Positions 1 through 12,629 of a stretch of 64,000 nucleotides of DNA are shown one piece after another. The notes below the pieces were generated by a model. It saw only the letters and a list, made by a program, of their open reading frames with translations. It was not told the DNA's origin and made no database searches. The position numbers and the translations under genes were made by a program. The stretch comes from Devosia sp. (GTDB lineage: Bacteria; Pseudomonadota; Alphaproteobacteria; Rhizobiales; Devosiaceae). The stretch is from NCBI GenBank assembly GCA_016713105.1, contig JADJPS010000018.1, forward strand, positions 124,001 through 188,000, in the 5' to 3' direction. Positions within the stretch are counted from its first letter, which is position 1. Each line of letters starts with the position of its first letter.

Positions 1-1
1 G

Positions 2-658
2 CTCGACGTCCCCGCCCTGGTCCGCTCCGCCGAGGACAGGAGCCGGTCGGAATGCCAGCGTCTGCACGACCTGCTGGGATCGCGGACCGGCGTGCAGTGC
101 ACGACCCGGGAGGCGGCGCTGGGCGCCGCACTGGAGACGGCTGCCGCCGAGGCACGGTACTTCGACCTTGCGGTGCTGCCGTGGTCCGGCGAGACCGTCG
201 CCGCGCAGGACATGACACAGGCGGTCGTCTTCGGATCCGGTCGCCCGGCCCTCCTGGTTCCGCCTGCGGCGCCCCCGGCGAGCCTCGACCATCTCGCGAT
301 CGCCTGGGATGCCAGCCGCGTCGCCGCACGTGCGCTGGGCGATGCCCTGCCGCTGCTGGCCGAGGGCGGGCGCATCACGGTATTGACCGTCGAGGACGAG
401 AAGCCGCTGAGCGGATCGGACCTTGCCGTTGCGCTTGCCGCCTCGCTCGCGCGCCGCGGCTACAGCGCCCGGCCGCTCGGCGTCTCGTTGGCAGGCCGGA
501 CGATTGCCGCGGCCTTGCAGGACACCGCCCTGGCCGAGGGGGCGCAGGTGCTCGCGATGGGCGGCTTCGGCCACTCCCGCCTCCGGGACTTCATCGTCGG
601 CGGCGCCACCAGGGGCGTGTTCGCCGAACTGCACCTGCCCGTGCTTCTGGCGCATTGA
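2..658 (+). CDS. Universal stress protein (UspA family), 5' end outside window
   Basis: The frame is open from the left edge to the TGA at 656-658, so the N-terminus lies upstream. The visible part covers a degenerate first Usp-like half and a clear second Usp domain. The second domain begins around DHLAIAWDASRVAARAL and ends with the nucleotide-loop-like run GGFGHSRLRDFIVGG followed by PVLLAH, the usual UspA ending. A GTG at 92 is an internal codon, not the start. Tandem Usp proteins are soluble and respond to starvation or oxidative stress; this specific role is not shown here. Codon use matches the neighbours. The next gene starts about 270 bases later, and that gap holds only GC-rich sequence with a small inverted repeat (GGCGCC, 3-base loop, GGCGCC at 688-702). 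Confidence 0.85.
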   Translation, partial: LDVPALVRSAEDRSRSECQRLHDLLGSRTGVQCTTREAALGAALETAAAEARYFDLAVLPWSGETVAAQDMTQAVVFGSGRPALLVPPAAPPASLDHLAIAWDASRVAARALGDALPLLAEGGRITVLTVEDEKPLSGSDLAVALAASLARRGYSARPLGVSLAGRTIAAALQDTALAEGAQVLAMGGFGHSRLRDFIVGGATRGVFAELHLPVLLAH

Positions 659-928
659 GCCCCTGCCGACGCCGGCTGCCGCGGACAGGCGCCACGGGCG
701 CCAGCCGCGCCGGCTGATCCAGTCCAGCGCATCGGCAGCGGCAGCCTTGCCGCGGACCACGGCGCCGTCGTGAGCGCATGGTCCGCCACCCACGTCCCCC
801 GTTTGGTTCATGCCGGCGTCCCCGATTCCTGCTCAGGTCCCGCCTCAATCCGGTGCCCGCCACCGGCGGAACCCGCGCCAGGGCGCGGGGTGCAGTGGTG
901 GGCCGATCCGGCGCTCGAGGAGGACACC

Positions 929-3900
929 ATGGCAAATCTGCAGATCAGTGCGGGACAGACGCTCGACATCGACAATTACAGCTTCGGGACGCTGCCCAAC
1001 CAGCTGCGCGCCGAACTGGAGCCGGCAGGCCCAGGCAGTTCCCTCGTGCGCTTCACCTGGTTCACCAACCAGACCGAACCCGACACGGATACGGGTGAAG
1101 TCCTGCTCACCGACGCCATCGAGAGGCCGACGCCGCCGATCAGCTTCATGCCGCCGACCGGAACCCACTCGGAGCAGAGCCAGTACCAGATGGTCGGGTA
1201 CGGCGACTTCACCATCTACGACCCGACGACCGGCGAGGTCATCGGCACGATCGAAGACGCGCACTACGACTTCACCCTGATCGTCACCACCACCTACGAC
1301 GCGGACACCGGCACGACCAGCTGGACCTACGGCGTCTACGTTCCGGGCAATCCCTGGAGCGGCTTCTTCCTCGACGACGATACCGTGACGCTCGCGGACG
1401 GCAACGATAGCTTCATCGACCCCGACGGCCAGCTCACCCTCGATGCCGGCGACGGCGACGACACCATCTTCGCCGCGGGATCGGCGACCGTCGCCCCGGA
1501 GGACGTCGATTTCATCCAGGGTGGCGCGGGGAACGACAACATCCAGTTCCAGGGCGGCGGCCACACCATCGATGGCGGCAGCGGCAATGACGAGATCGGC
1601 GGCGGCAGTTCCAGCTCGGGCCTCGTCACCACCCTGATCGGCGGCGCGGGCGACGACATCGTCTACGGCACCAGCGAGGACGACCGCTTCATCGAGGCCG
1701 ACGCCAACGGCAACGACACCTATGTCGGCCAGACCGGCAGCGACACGATCGACTATTCCGCCATCGCGTCGGGCGGGGTGACGGTCGACCTCGGGCTCGG
1801 CTTTGCCGCGCAGGACACCGGCGCCGGCGGTGTCGACACCATCGTCGAGATCGAGAACATCGTGGGCACCGGCCAGGCCGACCAGCTCACCGGCAATGCC
1901 GCCGACAACCGGATCGACGGCGGCGGCGGCGACGATACCATCCACGCCACGGCCGGCAACGACGTGCTGGACGGCGGCGCCGGCGCGGACACGGTGGTCT
2001 TCACCGGCACCGAGGCGGACTATGCCGTCAGCACCGACGAGCAGGACCGCCTGGTGGTCGCCTCGGCCGGCGGCACCTCCACCCTCACCGGCTTCGAATG
2101 GGTGCAGGTGGGCAGCAATGTCTATGATTTCGCCATGCTGCTCGCCGGCGCGCCGGTGATCACCTCGGATGGCGGCGGCGACGACGCATTCGTCGCCGTG
2201 GACGAGAATACCCTCTCCGTCACCACGGTGACGGCGGTCGACCCCAACAGTTCCGATACGCTCAGCTTCGAGATCATCGGCGGCGAGGACGGCGGCTTCT
2301 TCGAGATCGACGAAACCACCGGGGCGCTGCGCTTCCGCTCGTTCGAGTACTACCCGGCCCCCGACTACGAGGATCCGCGCGATACCGACGGCGACAACGT
2401 CTACAACGTCACCGTGCGCGTCTCGGACGGCCACGGCCATTTCGACGTGCAGACCATCGCGGTCGCCATCAACAACCTCAACAACGTCCACATCGAGGGG
2501 ACATCTGGCGCCGACCTGATCGATGCGACCCACACCGTGGCCGGCCAGCCCTTCCCCGGCAACGAGGACGACGACATCTACGGCCATGGCGGCGACGACG
2601 TCATCGCGAGCCTCGAGGGCAATGACCGCATCGTGGGCGGCGACGGGGCCGACGCGATCGACGGCGGTGCCGGCGACGACCTGGTCGACTATTCGGATGA
2701 AGGCGGCGGCGGCGGCGTGGTGGTCAACCTCTCCGGCATCGACTTCGACACCGGCAATGGCGACCCCGTCACCATCGCGCCGCACAGCGCCATCGATACC
2801 TTCGGCAATGTCGACACGCTGACCAACATCGAGAACGCGCGCGGCACGAACCAGAACGACGTGTTCGTGGGGACCGACGAGATCAACCGGTTCGAGGGGC
2901 TCGGCGGCGACGACATCGTCATCGGCGGCTCCCGCGACGACTTCTTCAATGCCGGCTCGGGCAATGACAGCTTCGACGGCGGCGGGCCCCACGATGCCGA
3001 CGTGATCGAGTACTGGTACAATGGCGAGGCCCAGCTGCACGGCATCACGCTGGTGCAGGACGGCGACAACAGCGGTACCGTCATCGATCCCTGGGGCGAC
3101 ACCGACACCTTCGTCAATGTCGAGACCGTCATCGGGACCGCTTTCGCGGACAGTTTCACCGGGGCCTGGGGCAATGACCGGTTCGTCGGCGCGGACGGCG
3201 CCGACAGCTTCGACGGCCAGGGCGGGCGCGACTGGATCGACTACTACTGGGAACAGGGCAACCAGCAGGCGACCGGCATCATCGCCAACCTCTCGGGCGA
3301 TGCGATCGGGCCGGTCTCGATCGCCGGGCGCACCGACATCAGCCTCGGCGCCGGCGAGATTCTCGACACCTACGGCAATGTCGACACGACCGTCAGCATC
3401 GAGCAGATCACCGGCACCAGCAAGCAGGACCTGATGATCGGCGGCGACGAGGACAACGTCTTCGAAGCCGAGGAAGGCGATGACATCCTGATCGGCAATG
3501 GCGGCGACGACGAATTCGTCGGCGATGCCGGCGCCGACCACATGGATGGCGGTGCCGGCCGCGACCAGGTCAACTATCGCGACGAGACCAAGGGCTTCAA
3601 GGTCCTGCCCGGCGCGCACGGCGTGATCGTCAACCTCTCCGACGAGGCGACGGACGTGCTGTCGGTGGCCGGCATCGCGCCGCAGGTGGTGGCGGCCCAC
3701 ACCGCCATCGACACGCACGGCCACATCGACACGCTCACCAGCATCGAGCGGGTGCGCGGCAGCGAGTACGACGACATCATCATCGGCAACAATGACGAGA
3801 ACGACCTGCAGGGCAACGAGGGCGACGACCTGCTGATCGGCGGCGGCGCCGAAGATTTCGGGGCCGACTTCTTCGTCGGCGGACGCGGCAACGACACCAT

Positions 3901-6900
3901 GATCGGCGGCGCCCACGACAACGAGTTCAATCGCGTCCAGTATGCCGGCGAGACCGACTGGGGTCCGGAGGATCCCGGCCAGCACGGCGTCATCGTCAAC
4001 CTGTCGGCCGCGACCCTGCTCGGGGTGGGCGTCGACGGCATCGCGACGACCGATGTCGCGGCCGGCACCGCCATCGACTCCTATGGCGACACCGACACGC
4101 TGGTCCGCATCCAGAACGCCGACGGCACGCAGTATGACGACATCATCGTCGGGGGCGACGAGCACAACGATTTCGACGGGCGGGGCGGCAACGACCTGCT
4201 GATCGGCGGCAACGGCTCGAACAACCTCAGGGGCGGCGACGGCAACGACACGCTGATCGGCGGCAGCGGGGACGACTTCGTCGACGGCGGCCGCGGCGAC
4301 GACATCGCCGATGGTGGCGGCAATGGCGAGGGGGAGTACGACAACCTCGAGTACCGCGAGGCCGAGGACGGCATCACCGTCAACAAGCTGAACCGCACCG
4401 ACGGCACGGTGACCGGCGCCTGGGCCGGCAATGACAGCTTCACCAATTTCGAGATCGTCGTCGGCTCCAACCACGACGACGTCTTCAACGGCAGCGCCGA
4501 GGATGACGACTTCACCGGCAATGCCGGCGCCGATCAATTCAACGGCGGCGACGGCCGCGACCGGGTGGTCTACGAGAAAGAGCAGTGGGCGCCGGGCGGC
4601 GAGAACAGCCACGGCGTGATCGTCAACCTCAGCGGCGCGACGATCTCGGCCGATATCGGCCAGGGGCTTCTGTCGGTCGAGGCCGGCAAGGCCGTCGACG
4701 GCTTCGGCGATATCGACACGCTCGACAGCATCGAGGTCATCCAGGGCACCCGCTTCGCAGACCATCTGCAGGCCAGCGACGACGGCAGCGAGCTGCAGGG
4801 CCGCGAGGGCGACGACGTCATCATCGGCGGCAGCGGCCGCGACCAGCTTCAGGGCGACGACGGCAACGACACCCTGATCGGCGGCGACGGCGACGATTCG
4901 ATCAGCGGCTGGCTCGGCGACGACACGCTCGAGGGCGGCGACGGCCATGACTGGCTGGGCGCCGGCATCGGCAACGACATGGTCGACGGCGGCGCCGGCT
5001 TCGACGTGCTCGGCTTCGGCTGGGTGCAACCGGAGGCGCCCGGCGAGGGCATCGTGGTCACCCTGGGCGGCAGCGCCCCGGGCGGCGGCACCATCACCGG
5101 CACGATCAGCGATGGCCACGACGATGAGGGCAACCCGTTCACCGGTGCGGTGAACACCAGCTTTGCCGGCATCGAGCGGGTCGAGGGCACCAGCGGCGAC
5201 GACAGCTTCACGGTCGCGGCGGGCTATCTCAACACCGCGGACGTCTTCCGCGTCTTCACCCCGGATCGCGGCGACAGCCGCGGCGAAAACGGCATTGTCG
5301 ACATCAGCGGCGGCGCCGGCAACGACAGCTTCACCGACCTCTCGGACACCAGCCTGCGCGGCGACAGCGGCGGCGCCATGCTGGTCAGCTATGACGGCGA
5401 CAAGTGGGGGACGGGCAATTTCGACGGCGACCAGTGGGGCAGCGAGGCGGGCGAGCACGGCGTGGTCGTCAACCTCTCCTCCACCAGCCGCACCGCACTC
5501 GACTTCGATCTCAACGACGGCTCCGGGCCGGGCGACCTGACGGTGGCGGCCGGCACCGGCTTCGGCATCTTCGGCGACACCGACCAGTTCGTCGGGGTGC
5601 AGGCGGTGTGGCTGACCGAGGCCGACGACTGGTTCTGGGCCGACGACAACCGCGACAGCTTCGTCGGCGGCGGCGCCGGCAACGACCACCTGTTCGGCGG
5701 CAGCGGCGACGACGTGTTCTTCGGCGGCGCGGGCATCGACACCATCGCGGGCGGCGACGGCCACGACGTCGTGCGCTACGACTGGGAGGACGGCAGCCTC
5801 GGCGTGTTCGTCAACCTGCAGGCGGGATCGCAGTCCTTCCCCGGCATGATCACGCTGCAGTCGGGTGAGGTACGCGACAGCTACGGCAATATCGAGACCC
5901 TGTCGGGCATCGAGGAGATCATCGGCAGCCGCAATGGCGACCGCTTCTGGGTCGGCGATGCGGGTTACGTCATCGATGGCGGCGAGGGCGGCGACGAGAT
6001 CATCTCCGGCACGGGCGACGACATTCTCACCGGCGGCGATGGCGACGATCACCTCGACGCCGGCGGCGGCAACGACGTCTTGATGGGCGGCGCCGGCAAC
6101 GACACGCTCGATGGTCGCGACGGCGACGACGAGATCCACGGCGGCGACGACCACGACACCCTGGCCGGCCGGCAGGGCGCGGACCTGCTCTTTGGCGGGG
6201 ACGGCAACGACTTCATCGCCGGCAGCGTCGGCAATGACACGATCCATGGCGGGTCGGGCGACGACACGCTGATCGGCGGTTCGGGCGACGACCTGATCGA
6301 TGGCGGCGAGGGCGACGAGACGATTGGCGACACGGTCGACTATGCGGCCGAACCCTCCTACGAGGACGCGGGCGGGCCGGGCGGGCCGACCGGCGGGATC
6401 ATCGTCAACCTCAGCGAGCTTGAGATCACGGTGGGCGCCGAGACCATTGCCGCGCATCAGGCGCGCGATGTGTGGGGCGGCACCGATACGCTGATCGACA
6501 TCGAGAACGTGCGCGGCACCGGCCACGACGACGTCATCGTCGGCGACGACGGCAACAACGCCTTCGTCGGCGGCAACGGCGCCGACGTGCTCCGCGGCAA
6601 TGGCGGCAACGACACGCTCGAGGGCCAGGCCGGCAACGACGTCCTCGAGGGCGGCGCCGGCAATGACAGCCTCTATGGCAGCCTCGGCAACGACGACCTG
6701 ACCGGCGGGGCCGGCGATGACCTCATCCATGGCGGCGCCGATATCGACACCGTGCACTTCTCCGGCAACCGGACCGACTATGCCGTGGCCGCGATCGCCG
6801 GTGGCGGCATCTCCATTGCCGACCTGCGCGCCGGCGACAATGACGGAACCGACACAGTCTACGACACGGAGTACTTCCAGTTCGCCGACATCACGACCAG

Positions 6901-9900
6901 CGCCGAGGGGCTGTTCAACAGCGCGCCGGAAGCCGCAGGCGACGCGCTCTCGGCCAGCGAGGACGTCCCGCTCGTGACCGCGGTCGGCGACCTGCTCGCC
7001 AACGACACCGATCCCGACAGCGGCCAGACGCTGACCGTCGTCTCGGTGGGGGACGCCACACACGGTTCGGTCGAACTTGTGGGTGGCAACGTGGTGTTCA
7101 CGCCCGATGCCGAGTTCGCCGGCATCGCCAGCTACACCTATGTCGTCGAGGACGGCGCGGGCGGTTCGGACAGTGCCACCGTGAGCATCGACGTCGCGCC
7201 GGTCGCCGATGCCCCGGCGCTCGCCATCGGACCGCACGCCGCACCGGAGTTCTGGACCCCGGTGCTCGAGCAGACCGCCATCGAACAGAACACCGCCGGC
7301 ATGCAGCATGCCGCGACGGCGGCACCGCTCGCCGATGGCGGCTATGCCATCGCCTGGATGCACCCGACGGACGCCAACAACTGGGCCTCCTCGGTCCGCG
7401 TTTTCAACGCCGACGGCACGCCGCGGAGCAATGACATCCTGCTCGAGGAGGGCGGAGCGAACCCGCCCTATCCCACCATTGCCGGTCTCGCCGACGGCGG
7501 GTTCGTGGTGGCCTGGTACGCCCTCGGGCACCCCGAGGACGATGGCGGCTACGGCGTCTACGGCCAGCGCTACGATGCGGGCGGCGTCGCCGTGGGCAGC
7601 GAATTCGCCGTGGCCAATTCCGCCGCATTCTACGAGACCAATCCGAGCGTCATCGGGCTCGCCGATGGCGGCTTTGCGGTGGCGTGGTACCAGGAACTGA
7701 GTGCCGGCGGCTTCCCGACCGACAACGGCGTCGGGCTCAGCACCTACGACGCAGCCGGCGACCTGGTCACGACGGTGCATGTCGCCAGCCAGGAGGCGCC
7801 CTCGATCGCCACGCTCGCCGACGGTGCCATCGTCGTCGCCTACGGCGAAGGCGACGTGGCCGCCAGCGTACTCGATACCGATGGCACCCCGCGTGGGGCT
7901 CCCGTCAGCCTCTCGGGCGGCATCGGCCTCAACATCTTCCCGTCGGTCGCGGGTCTTGCGGACGGCGGCTACGTCACCACCTGGGCCCACTATACCGGCG
8001 GGGCCTCGAACTACGACGTCTGGGCCCGCGTAGTCGATGCCAGCGGCAACGCTGGCCCGACCTTCGAGGTCGCGACCTCGATGGACCTGTCGAGCCAGCA
8101 TGGCGCCCAGGTAACTGCCCTGGCCGACGGCAGCTTCGTCATCGCCTGGACGTCGCTGGGCGAGGACGGTTCGGGGCTCGGCGTCTATGCCCGCCACTAC
8201 GACGCCAGCGGCACGCCGATCGGCCCGCAGCAGCTGATCCCCGGCCAGACCGTGGGCAACCAGCAGATCGGCTACGACATGGGCGAGATCGACCATGGCA
8301 TCGTGCAACTGGCCGATGGCCGCCTGCTCGTCACCTGGATGGACGGCAGCAAGGACGATGGCGGGCTTGTCGCCCGCATCTTCGCGGCCACCACCGCGGG
8401 CAGCGGCCCCGGGGCCGGCAACGAGGACACGGCCATCGCCCTGCCCCTGATCGAGGCCACCCCGATCGACGCGGACGGATCGGAGAGCCTCGTACTGCGT
8501 CTCTCCGGCTTCCCGTCCGGCACGACCTTCTCGCTCGGCGCTCTCGATACCGGCAGCGGCGACTGGGTGATCGACGATCCCGCCGAGATCGCGGCGCTTT
8601 CCGCCACGCCGCTGCTGGCGACGCCGCCGGCCAACTACAACGGCAATTTCGAGCTGACCGTGACGGCCGTCTCGACCGACAGCGCCACGCTGTCGTCCGG
8701 CGGCGCCACCGACACGGCCAGCACCAGCGCCAGCTTCACCGTTATCGTCCACCCGGTCGATGACCAGCCGAGCATCACGTCGGATGGCGGTGGCGACGAG
8801 GCGGCGCTGTCGCGGGCCGAGAACGCCACACTGGTCACCACGGTGATCGCGGCCGACCCCGACGGCGGCGGCAGCGGCAGCGGCTTCACCTACGCGATCA
8901 GCGGCGGAGACGACGCAACGCTGTTCGCGATCGATGCCGAGACCGGCGTGCTGAGCTTCATTGCCGCTCCCGACTACGAGATGTCGGCCGACGCCGACGG
9001 CGACAACGTCTACGAGGTCGTCGTCAGCGCCAGCGACGGCGCCCTCACCGACACACAGACGATCCGCGTCACGGTGACCGATGTCGGCGGCGTGACCATC
9101 AACGGCACCAATGCAGCCGACCTCATCGATGCCACCCACACCCCGGCCGGACAGCCGCTGCCGACCAATGAGGCCGACATCATCAACGGCAATGGCGGCA
9201 ACGACACCCTCTGGGGCCTGGCTGGTGACGACACCATCAACGGCGGCGCCTGCAGCGACACCATGCGCGGCGGCACCGGCAACGACACCTATGTGGTCAA
9301 CGCGGCCGGCGACGTGGTGATCGAGAACGCCGGCGAGGGCATCGACACCGTGCTGTCCTCGGTCAGCCTGACGCTGGCGGCGGAGGTGGAGAACCTGACG
9401 CTCACCGGCGCCGGCAACATCAATGGCACCGGCAACGCCCTCGACAACGTCCTGACCGGCAACAGCGGCAACAACACCCTCAATGGCGGGCTCGGGGCCG
9501 ACCAGATGGCGGGCGGCCTCGGCAACGACACCTATGTCGTCGACAATGCCGGCGACGTCGCGATCGAAGCGGCCAACGAAGGCACCGACACGGTGCAGGC
9601 GGCCGTCTCCTACGCGATCGGCGACAATGTCGAAAACCTGGTGCTGACCGGCAGCGCCGATATCGACGGCACCGGCAACGCGGCCAACAACACCATCACC
9701 GGCAATGCCGGCGCCAACACGCTCGATGGCGGCGGCGGGACCGATACGCTCATCGGCGGGCTGGGCAACGATACCTACATCGTCGACGACATCGCCGACG
9801 TGGTGACCGAGGCGGCCAACGCCGGCATCGACGCGGTGCACTTCACCGGCAGCGGCAGCTACACGCTGAGCAACAACGTGGAGCACCTCGTGCTTGGCGC

Positions 9901-12504
9901 CGATGCCAGCGGTGGCACGGGCAATGCGCTCGCCAACACCATCACCGGCAACGCATCGGACAACCTGCTGAGCGGCGGCACCGGCGCCGACACGATGATC
10001 GGGGCGCCGGCAACGACACCTACCTCGTCGACAATGCCGGCGACACGATCGTCGAACTCGCCGACGGGGGGCATGACGTCGCCATCGCCAGCGTCAGCTA
10101 CACGCTCGGCGCCGGCGTCGAGGACCTGATCCTCGGCGGCACCGGATCCATCAGCGGCACCGGCAACGACCTCGACAACGTGCTCACCGGCAACGGCGGC
10201 GCCAACACCCTCAATGGCGGGCTCGGGGCCGACACGATGATCGGCGGCGTCGGCAACGACACCTACGTCGTCGACAATGCCGGCGACGTGGTGGACGAGG
10301 AATCGGCGGGCGGCACCGGCACGGACACGGTCCAGGCGTCGATCTCGTTCGACCTGGGCAGCGCCGCGGTGCTCGGCGACGTCGAACGCCTGACCCTCAT
10401 CGGCACCGCCGACATCGATGGCCGGGGCAACAGCCTCAACAACGTCATCACCGGCAATACGGGAAACAACATCCTCGATGGCGATACCGGGGCCGACACG
10501 CTCATCGGCGGACTGGGGGACGATACCTATGTCACCGATGGCGGCGACACCCTCACCGAGGCGGTCGATGCGGGCATCGACACGGTGATCTCGTCGGTCA
10601 ACCTGACGCTGGGCGCCAATCTCGAGAACCTGATCCTCGTCGGGGCGGCGCTCACCGGCACCGGCAACGCGCTGAACAACACCATCACCGGCAACGACCT
10701 CGGCAACACCCTGTCGGGCGGGCTCGGAGACGACACGCTGGCCGGCGGCCTCGGCGACGACACCTATCTGGTCGACAGCAGCGCGGATACGGTGATCGAG
10801 GCGATCGACGCCGGCACGGACCTGGTGCTGTCCTCGGTCAGCTACACGCTCTCCGACAATGTCGAGAACCTGACGCTGACCGGCAGCGGCGCCAACAGCG
10901 GTATCGGCAACGACCTCGCCAACATCATCACCGGCAACGCCGCCGCCAACACAATCAGCGGCGCCGGCGGCAACGACACGCTGATCGGCGGCGCCGGCGC
11001 GGACATCATGGCGGGCGGCACCGGTGACGATCTCTACATCGTCGACAACATCGGCGACACGGCGGTGGAAGCGGCCGACGAGGGGACCGACCTGGTACAG
11101 TCCTCGGTGAGCTTCACGCTCGGCGACAATGTGGAGAACCTGCTCCTCCTCGGTACCGCTGCGATCAACGGTACCGGCAACGGCCTCGCCAACATCCTCA
11201 CCGGCAACTCGGGCAACAACATCCTGAACGGCGGCCTCGGCGCGGACACCATGGTCGGGGGCGCCGGCAATGACACCTATGTCGTCGACGATGCCGGCGA
11301 CGTGGTCGACGAACTGGGCAATGGCGGCGCCGGCACCGACACGGTGCAAGCCTCCGTCTCCTTCAGCCTCGCGGACCCCACGCGGGTGCTGGGCGAGGTC
11401 GAGCGGCTGACGCTCACCGGAACCGGCAATCTCAACGGCACCGGCAACGCGGCCAACAACATCATCACCGGCAATTCGGGGAGCAACATCCTCGACGGCG
11501 GTGCCGGGGTGGATACCCTGATCGGCGGCCTCGGCAACGACATCTGCATCGTCGACAGCGTCTCCGACATCGTCACCGAGGCCGCCAGTGCAGGAACCGA
11601 CACGGTGCACTTCGTCGGCCCGGCGGGAACCTTCGTCCTCGGCGCCAATGTCGAGAACCTGACGCTCCTGGGCAACGCAGCGATCAACGGCACCGGCAAC
11701 GCCCTGGCCAATGTCCTCATCGGCAACAGCGCCGGCAACACCCTCATCGGCGGCGGCGGCAACGATACGCTCGACGGCGGGCTGGGGGCTGACATCCTGA
11801 TCGGGGGCGCCGGCAACGACACCTACATCGTCGACGATGCCGCCGATCGCGTCGACGAGACCACCGGCGGCTCCAGCACGGACACCGTCCGCGCCTCGGT
11901 ATCGTTCAGCCTGATCGCGGACGGGGTTCATGTCCTTGGCGTCGTCGAGACCCTGGTGCTGACCGGCACCTCGGCGATCGCGGGCACCGGCAACGCGCTC
12001 GACAACACCCTGATCGGCAACCAGGCCGCCAACCACCTGTTCGGCGGGGCGGGAGACGATACCCTGATCGGCGGCGGCGGCGACGACCGCCTGATCGCGG
12101 GGCTCGGCCACGACATGCTGTTCGGCGGCGCCGGGGCCGATACGTTCGACTTCAACGTCGCCGATTTCGGCGGCGCCGGCGGGGTGCTGGCCAATCACTC
12201 CGACAGCATCTTCGACTACAGCGGCGCTGGCGGCGAGGGCGACGTGCTCGACCTCGCCGGACTGCTCGACGACGCCTACAGCCTGGTCGGCGGCGACAGC
12301 GCGCAACTGCTCAGGGCCGTGTTCAGCGGTTCCGACGTGATCATCGAGATCAACGAGAACGCGGTGCTGAACGGCTCGGCGGTCAACACCGACTGGTCGG
12401 CGGCGTTCACGCTGCACGATGTCGCCGACCCCGGCTCGGTCGAGGCCATCTTCGCCGGACAGACCTGGCACCTCGACGCCGGCACGGGCCTGTTCGGCCT
12501 CTGA
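929..12504 (+). CDS. Giant RTX calcium-binding exoprotein, interrupted by a one-base frameshift
   Basis: ATG at 929 is preceded by a perfect AGGAGG at 918-923, so it is preferred over upstream GTG codons. As written the frame ends at 10129. Restoring one G in the G-run at 10001-10004 joins it to the next frame and gives about 3858 residues. Layout: unique N-terminus (about 1-160); RTX nonapeptides (170-370); cadherin-like domain (about 410-517); about 11 copies of a roughly 130-residue RTX module with a GVIVNLS...DTLTSIE core (520-1990); a tandem-95/VCBS-like domain (2000-2095); seven ADGG-x-x-VAW repeats (2105-2490); a second cadherin-like domain (2615-2722); about nine 85-90-residue RTX modules (2724-3730); and a C-terminal type I secretion region ending GTGLFGL. 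No Sec signal is seen. The ABC exporter and fusion protein follow downstream, so export by type I secretion is inferred. The role may be adhesin, surface layer or matrix protein. Confidence 0.85.
2490..6900 (+). repeat. Tandem array of long RTX modules inside the giant exoprotein
   Basis: The array has eleven or so copies of a module of about 120-150 residues. Each has a GVIVNLSG-like beta strand, a segment with DTFGNIDTLT, an IE-x-x-x-GT hinge, then GGxGxD nonapeptides such as GNDTLIGGSGDD and a closing D-x-x-x-Y strand. Copies differ enough that they look old rather than freshly duplicated. The region is rich in Asp and Gly, as expected for calcium-binding parallel beta rolls. Confidence 0.8.
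7248..8400 (+). repeat. Seven-copy ADGGxxVAW repeat, beta-propeller-like
   Basis: Seven successive copies carry the pattern L-A-D-G-G-x-x-V-A-W: ADGGYAIAWM, ADGGFVVAWY, ADGGFAVAWY, ADGAIVVAYG, ADGGYVTTWA, ADGSFVIAWT and ADGRLLVTWM. Spacing is about 45-60 residues. Seven such blades would suit a beta-propeller; this is inference from the copy number and the strand-like motifs. Confidence 0.6.
9100..12120 (+). repeat. C-terminal array of 85-90-residue RTX modules
   Basis: About nine copies share the order GADTMIGGLGNDTYVVD, then a short variable strand, DTVxSSVSYTLG, NVENLTLTG, GTGNALxN and ITGNxGNNTLNGG. Identity between copies is high at the DNA level. This makes the region prone to assembly or polymerase slippage, and the frameshift at 10001-10004 lies inside it. 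Confidence 0.8.
10001..10004 (+). other. Frameshift point in the RTX gene (4-G run where 5 are expected)
   Basis: Here the gene reads ATGATCGGGGCGCCGGCAAC. Parallel modules at about 11252 and 11798 read GTCGGGGGCGCC and ATCGGGGGCGCC, with five G. Adding one G restores GADTMIGGAGNDTYLVDNAG and opens the frame to the real C-terminus at 12504. The shift therefore has one obvious cause, but the sequence cannot tell mutation from a homopolymer calling error. Confidence 0.8.
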
Positions 12505-12513
12505 CGACCACCC

Positions 12514-12546
12514 CTCCCCGGCCGGCGCGACGCGGCGGCCGGGGAG
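12514..12546 (+). terminator. GC-rich hairpin after the RTX gene
   Basis: The arms CTCCCCGGCCG (12514-12524) and CGGCCGGGGAG (12536-12546) are perfect 11-base complements around an 11-base loop, starting 10 bases after the RTX stop. No U-tract follows. It may be a terminator or an mRNA-stabilising stem that sets the level of the exoprotein apart from the downstream exporter genes. Confidence 0.55.
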
Positions 12547-12629
12547 TTCACTGCGGTGTGACGCCGTGCTCACGGCAGCATCGCGCGCCGGGTCGAAGCT
12601 CGCCTCCGTTCAATCGCGCGGAGGTTGCG

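Noticed and set aside
770..928. Upstream extension of the RTX gene to a GTG at 770
   Set aside because: The added 53 codons are Arg/Pro-rich without family support, while ATG 929 has a perfect AGGAGG.
845..9886. A 3013-codon open frame on the minus strand opposite the RTX gene
   Set aside because: The GGC/GAC-rich RTX codons read as GCC/GTC on the other strand, so stops are rare there. The product is repetitive Ala-Val-Asp sequence without any domain and no ribosome site.
2490..12120. CRISPR-like or satellite DNA repeats
   Set aside because: The periodic sequence is translated RTX and RTX-like protein repeats in one frame; there are no identical short repeats with unique spacers.
9859..12573. 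Second long antisense frame opposite the C-terminal RTX modules
   Set aside because: Same cause as above; it is only the mirror of the repeat coding frame.
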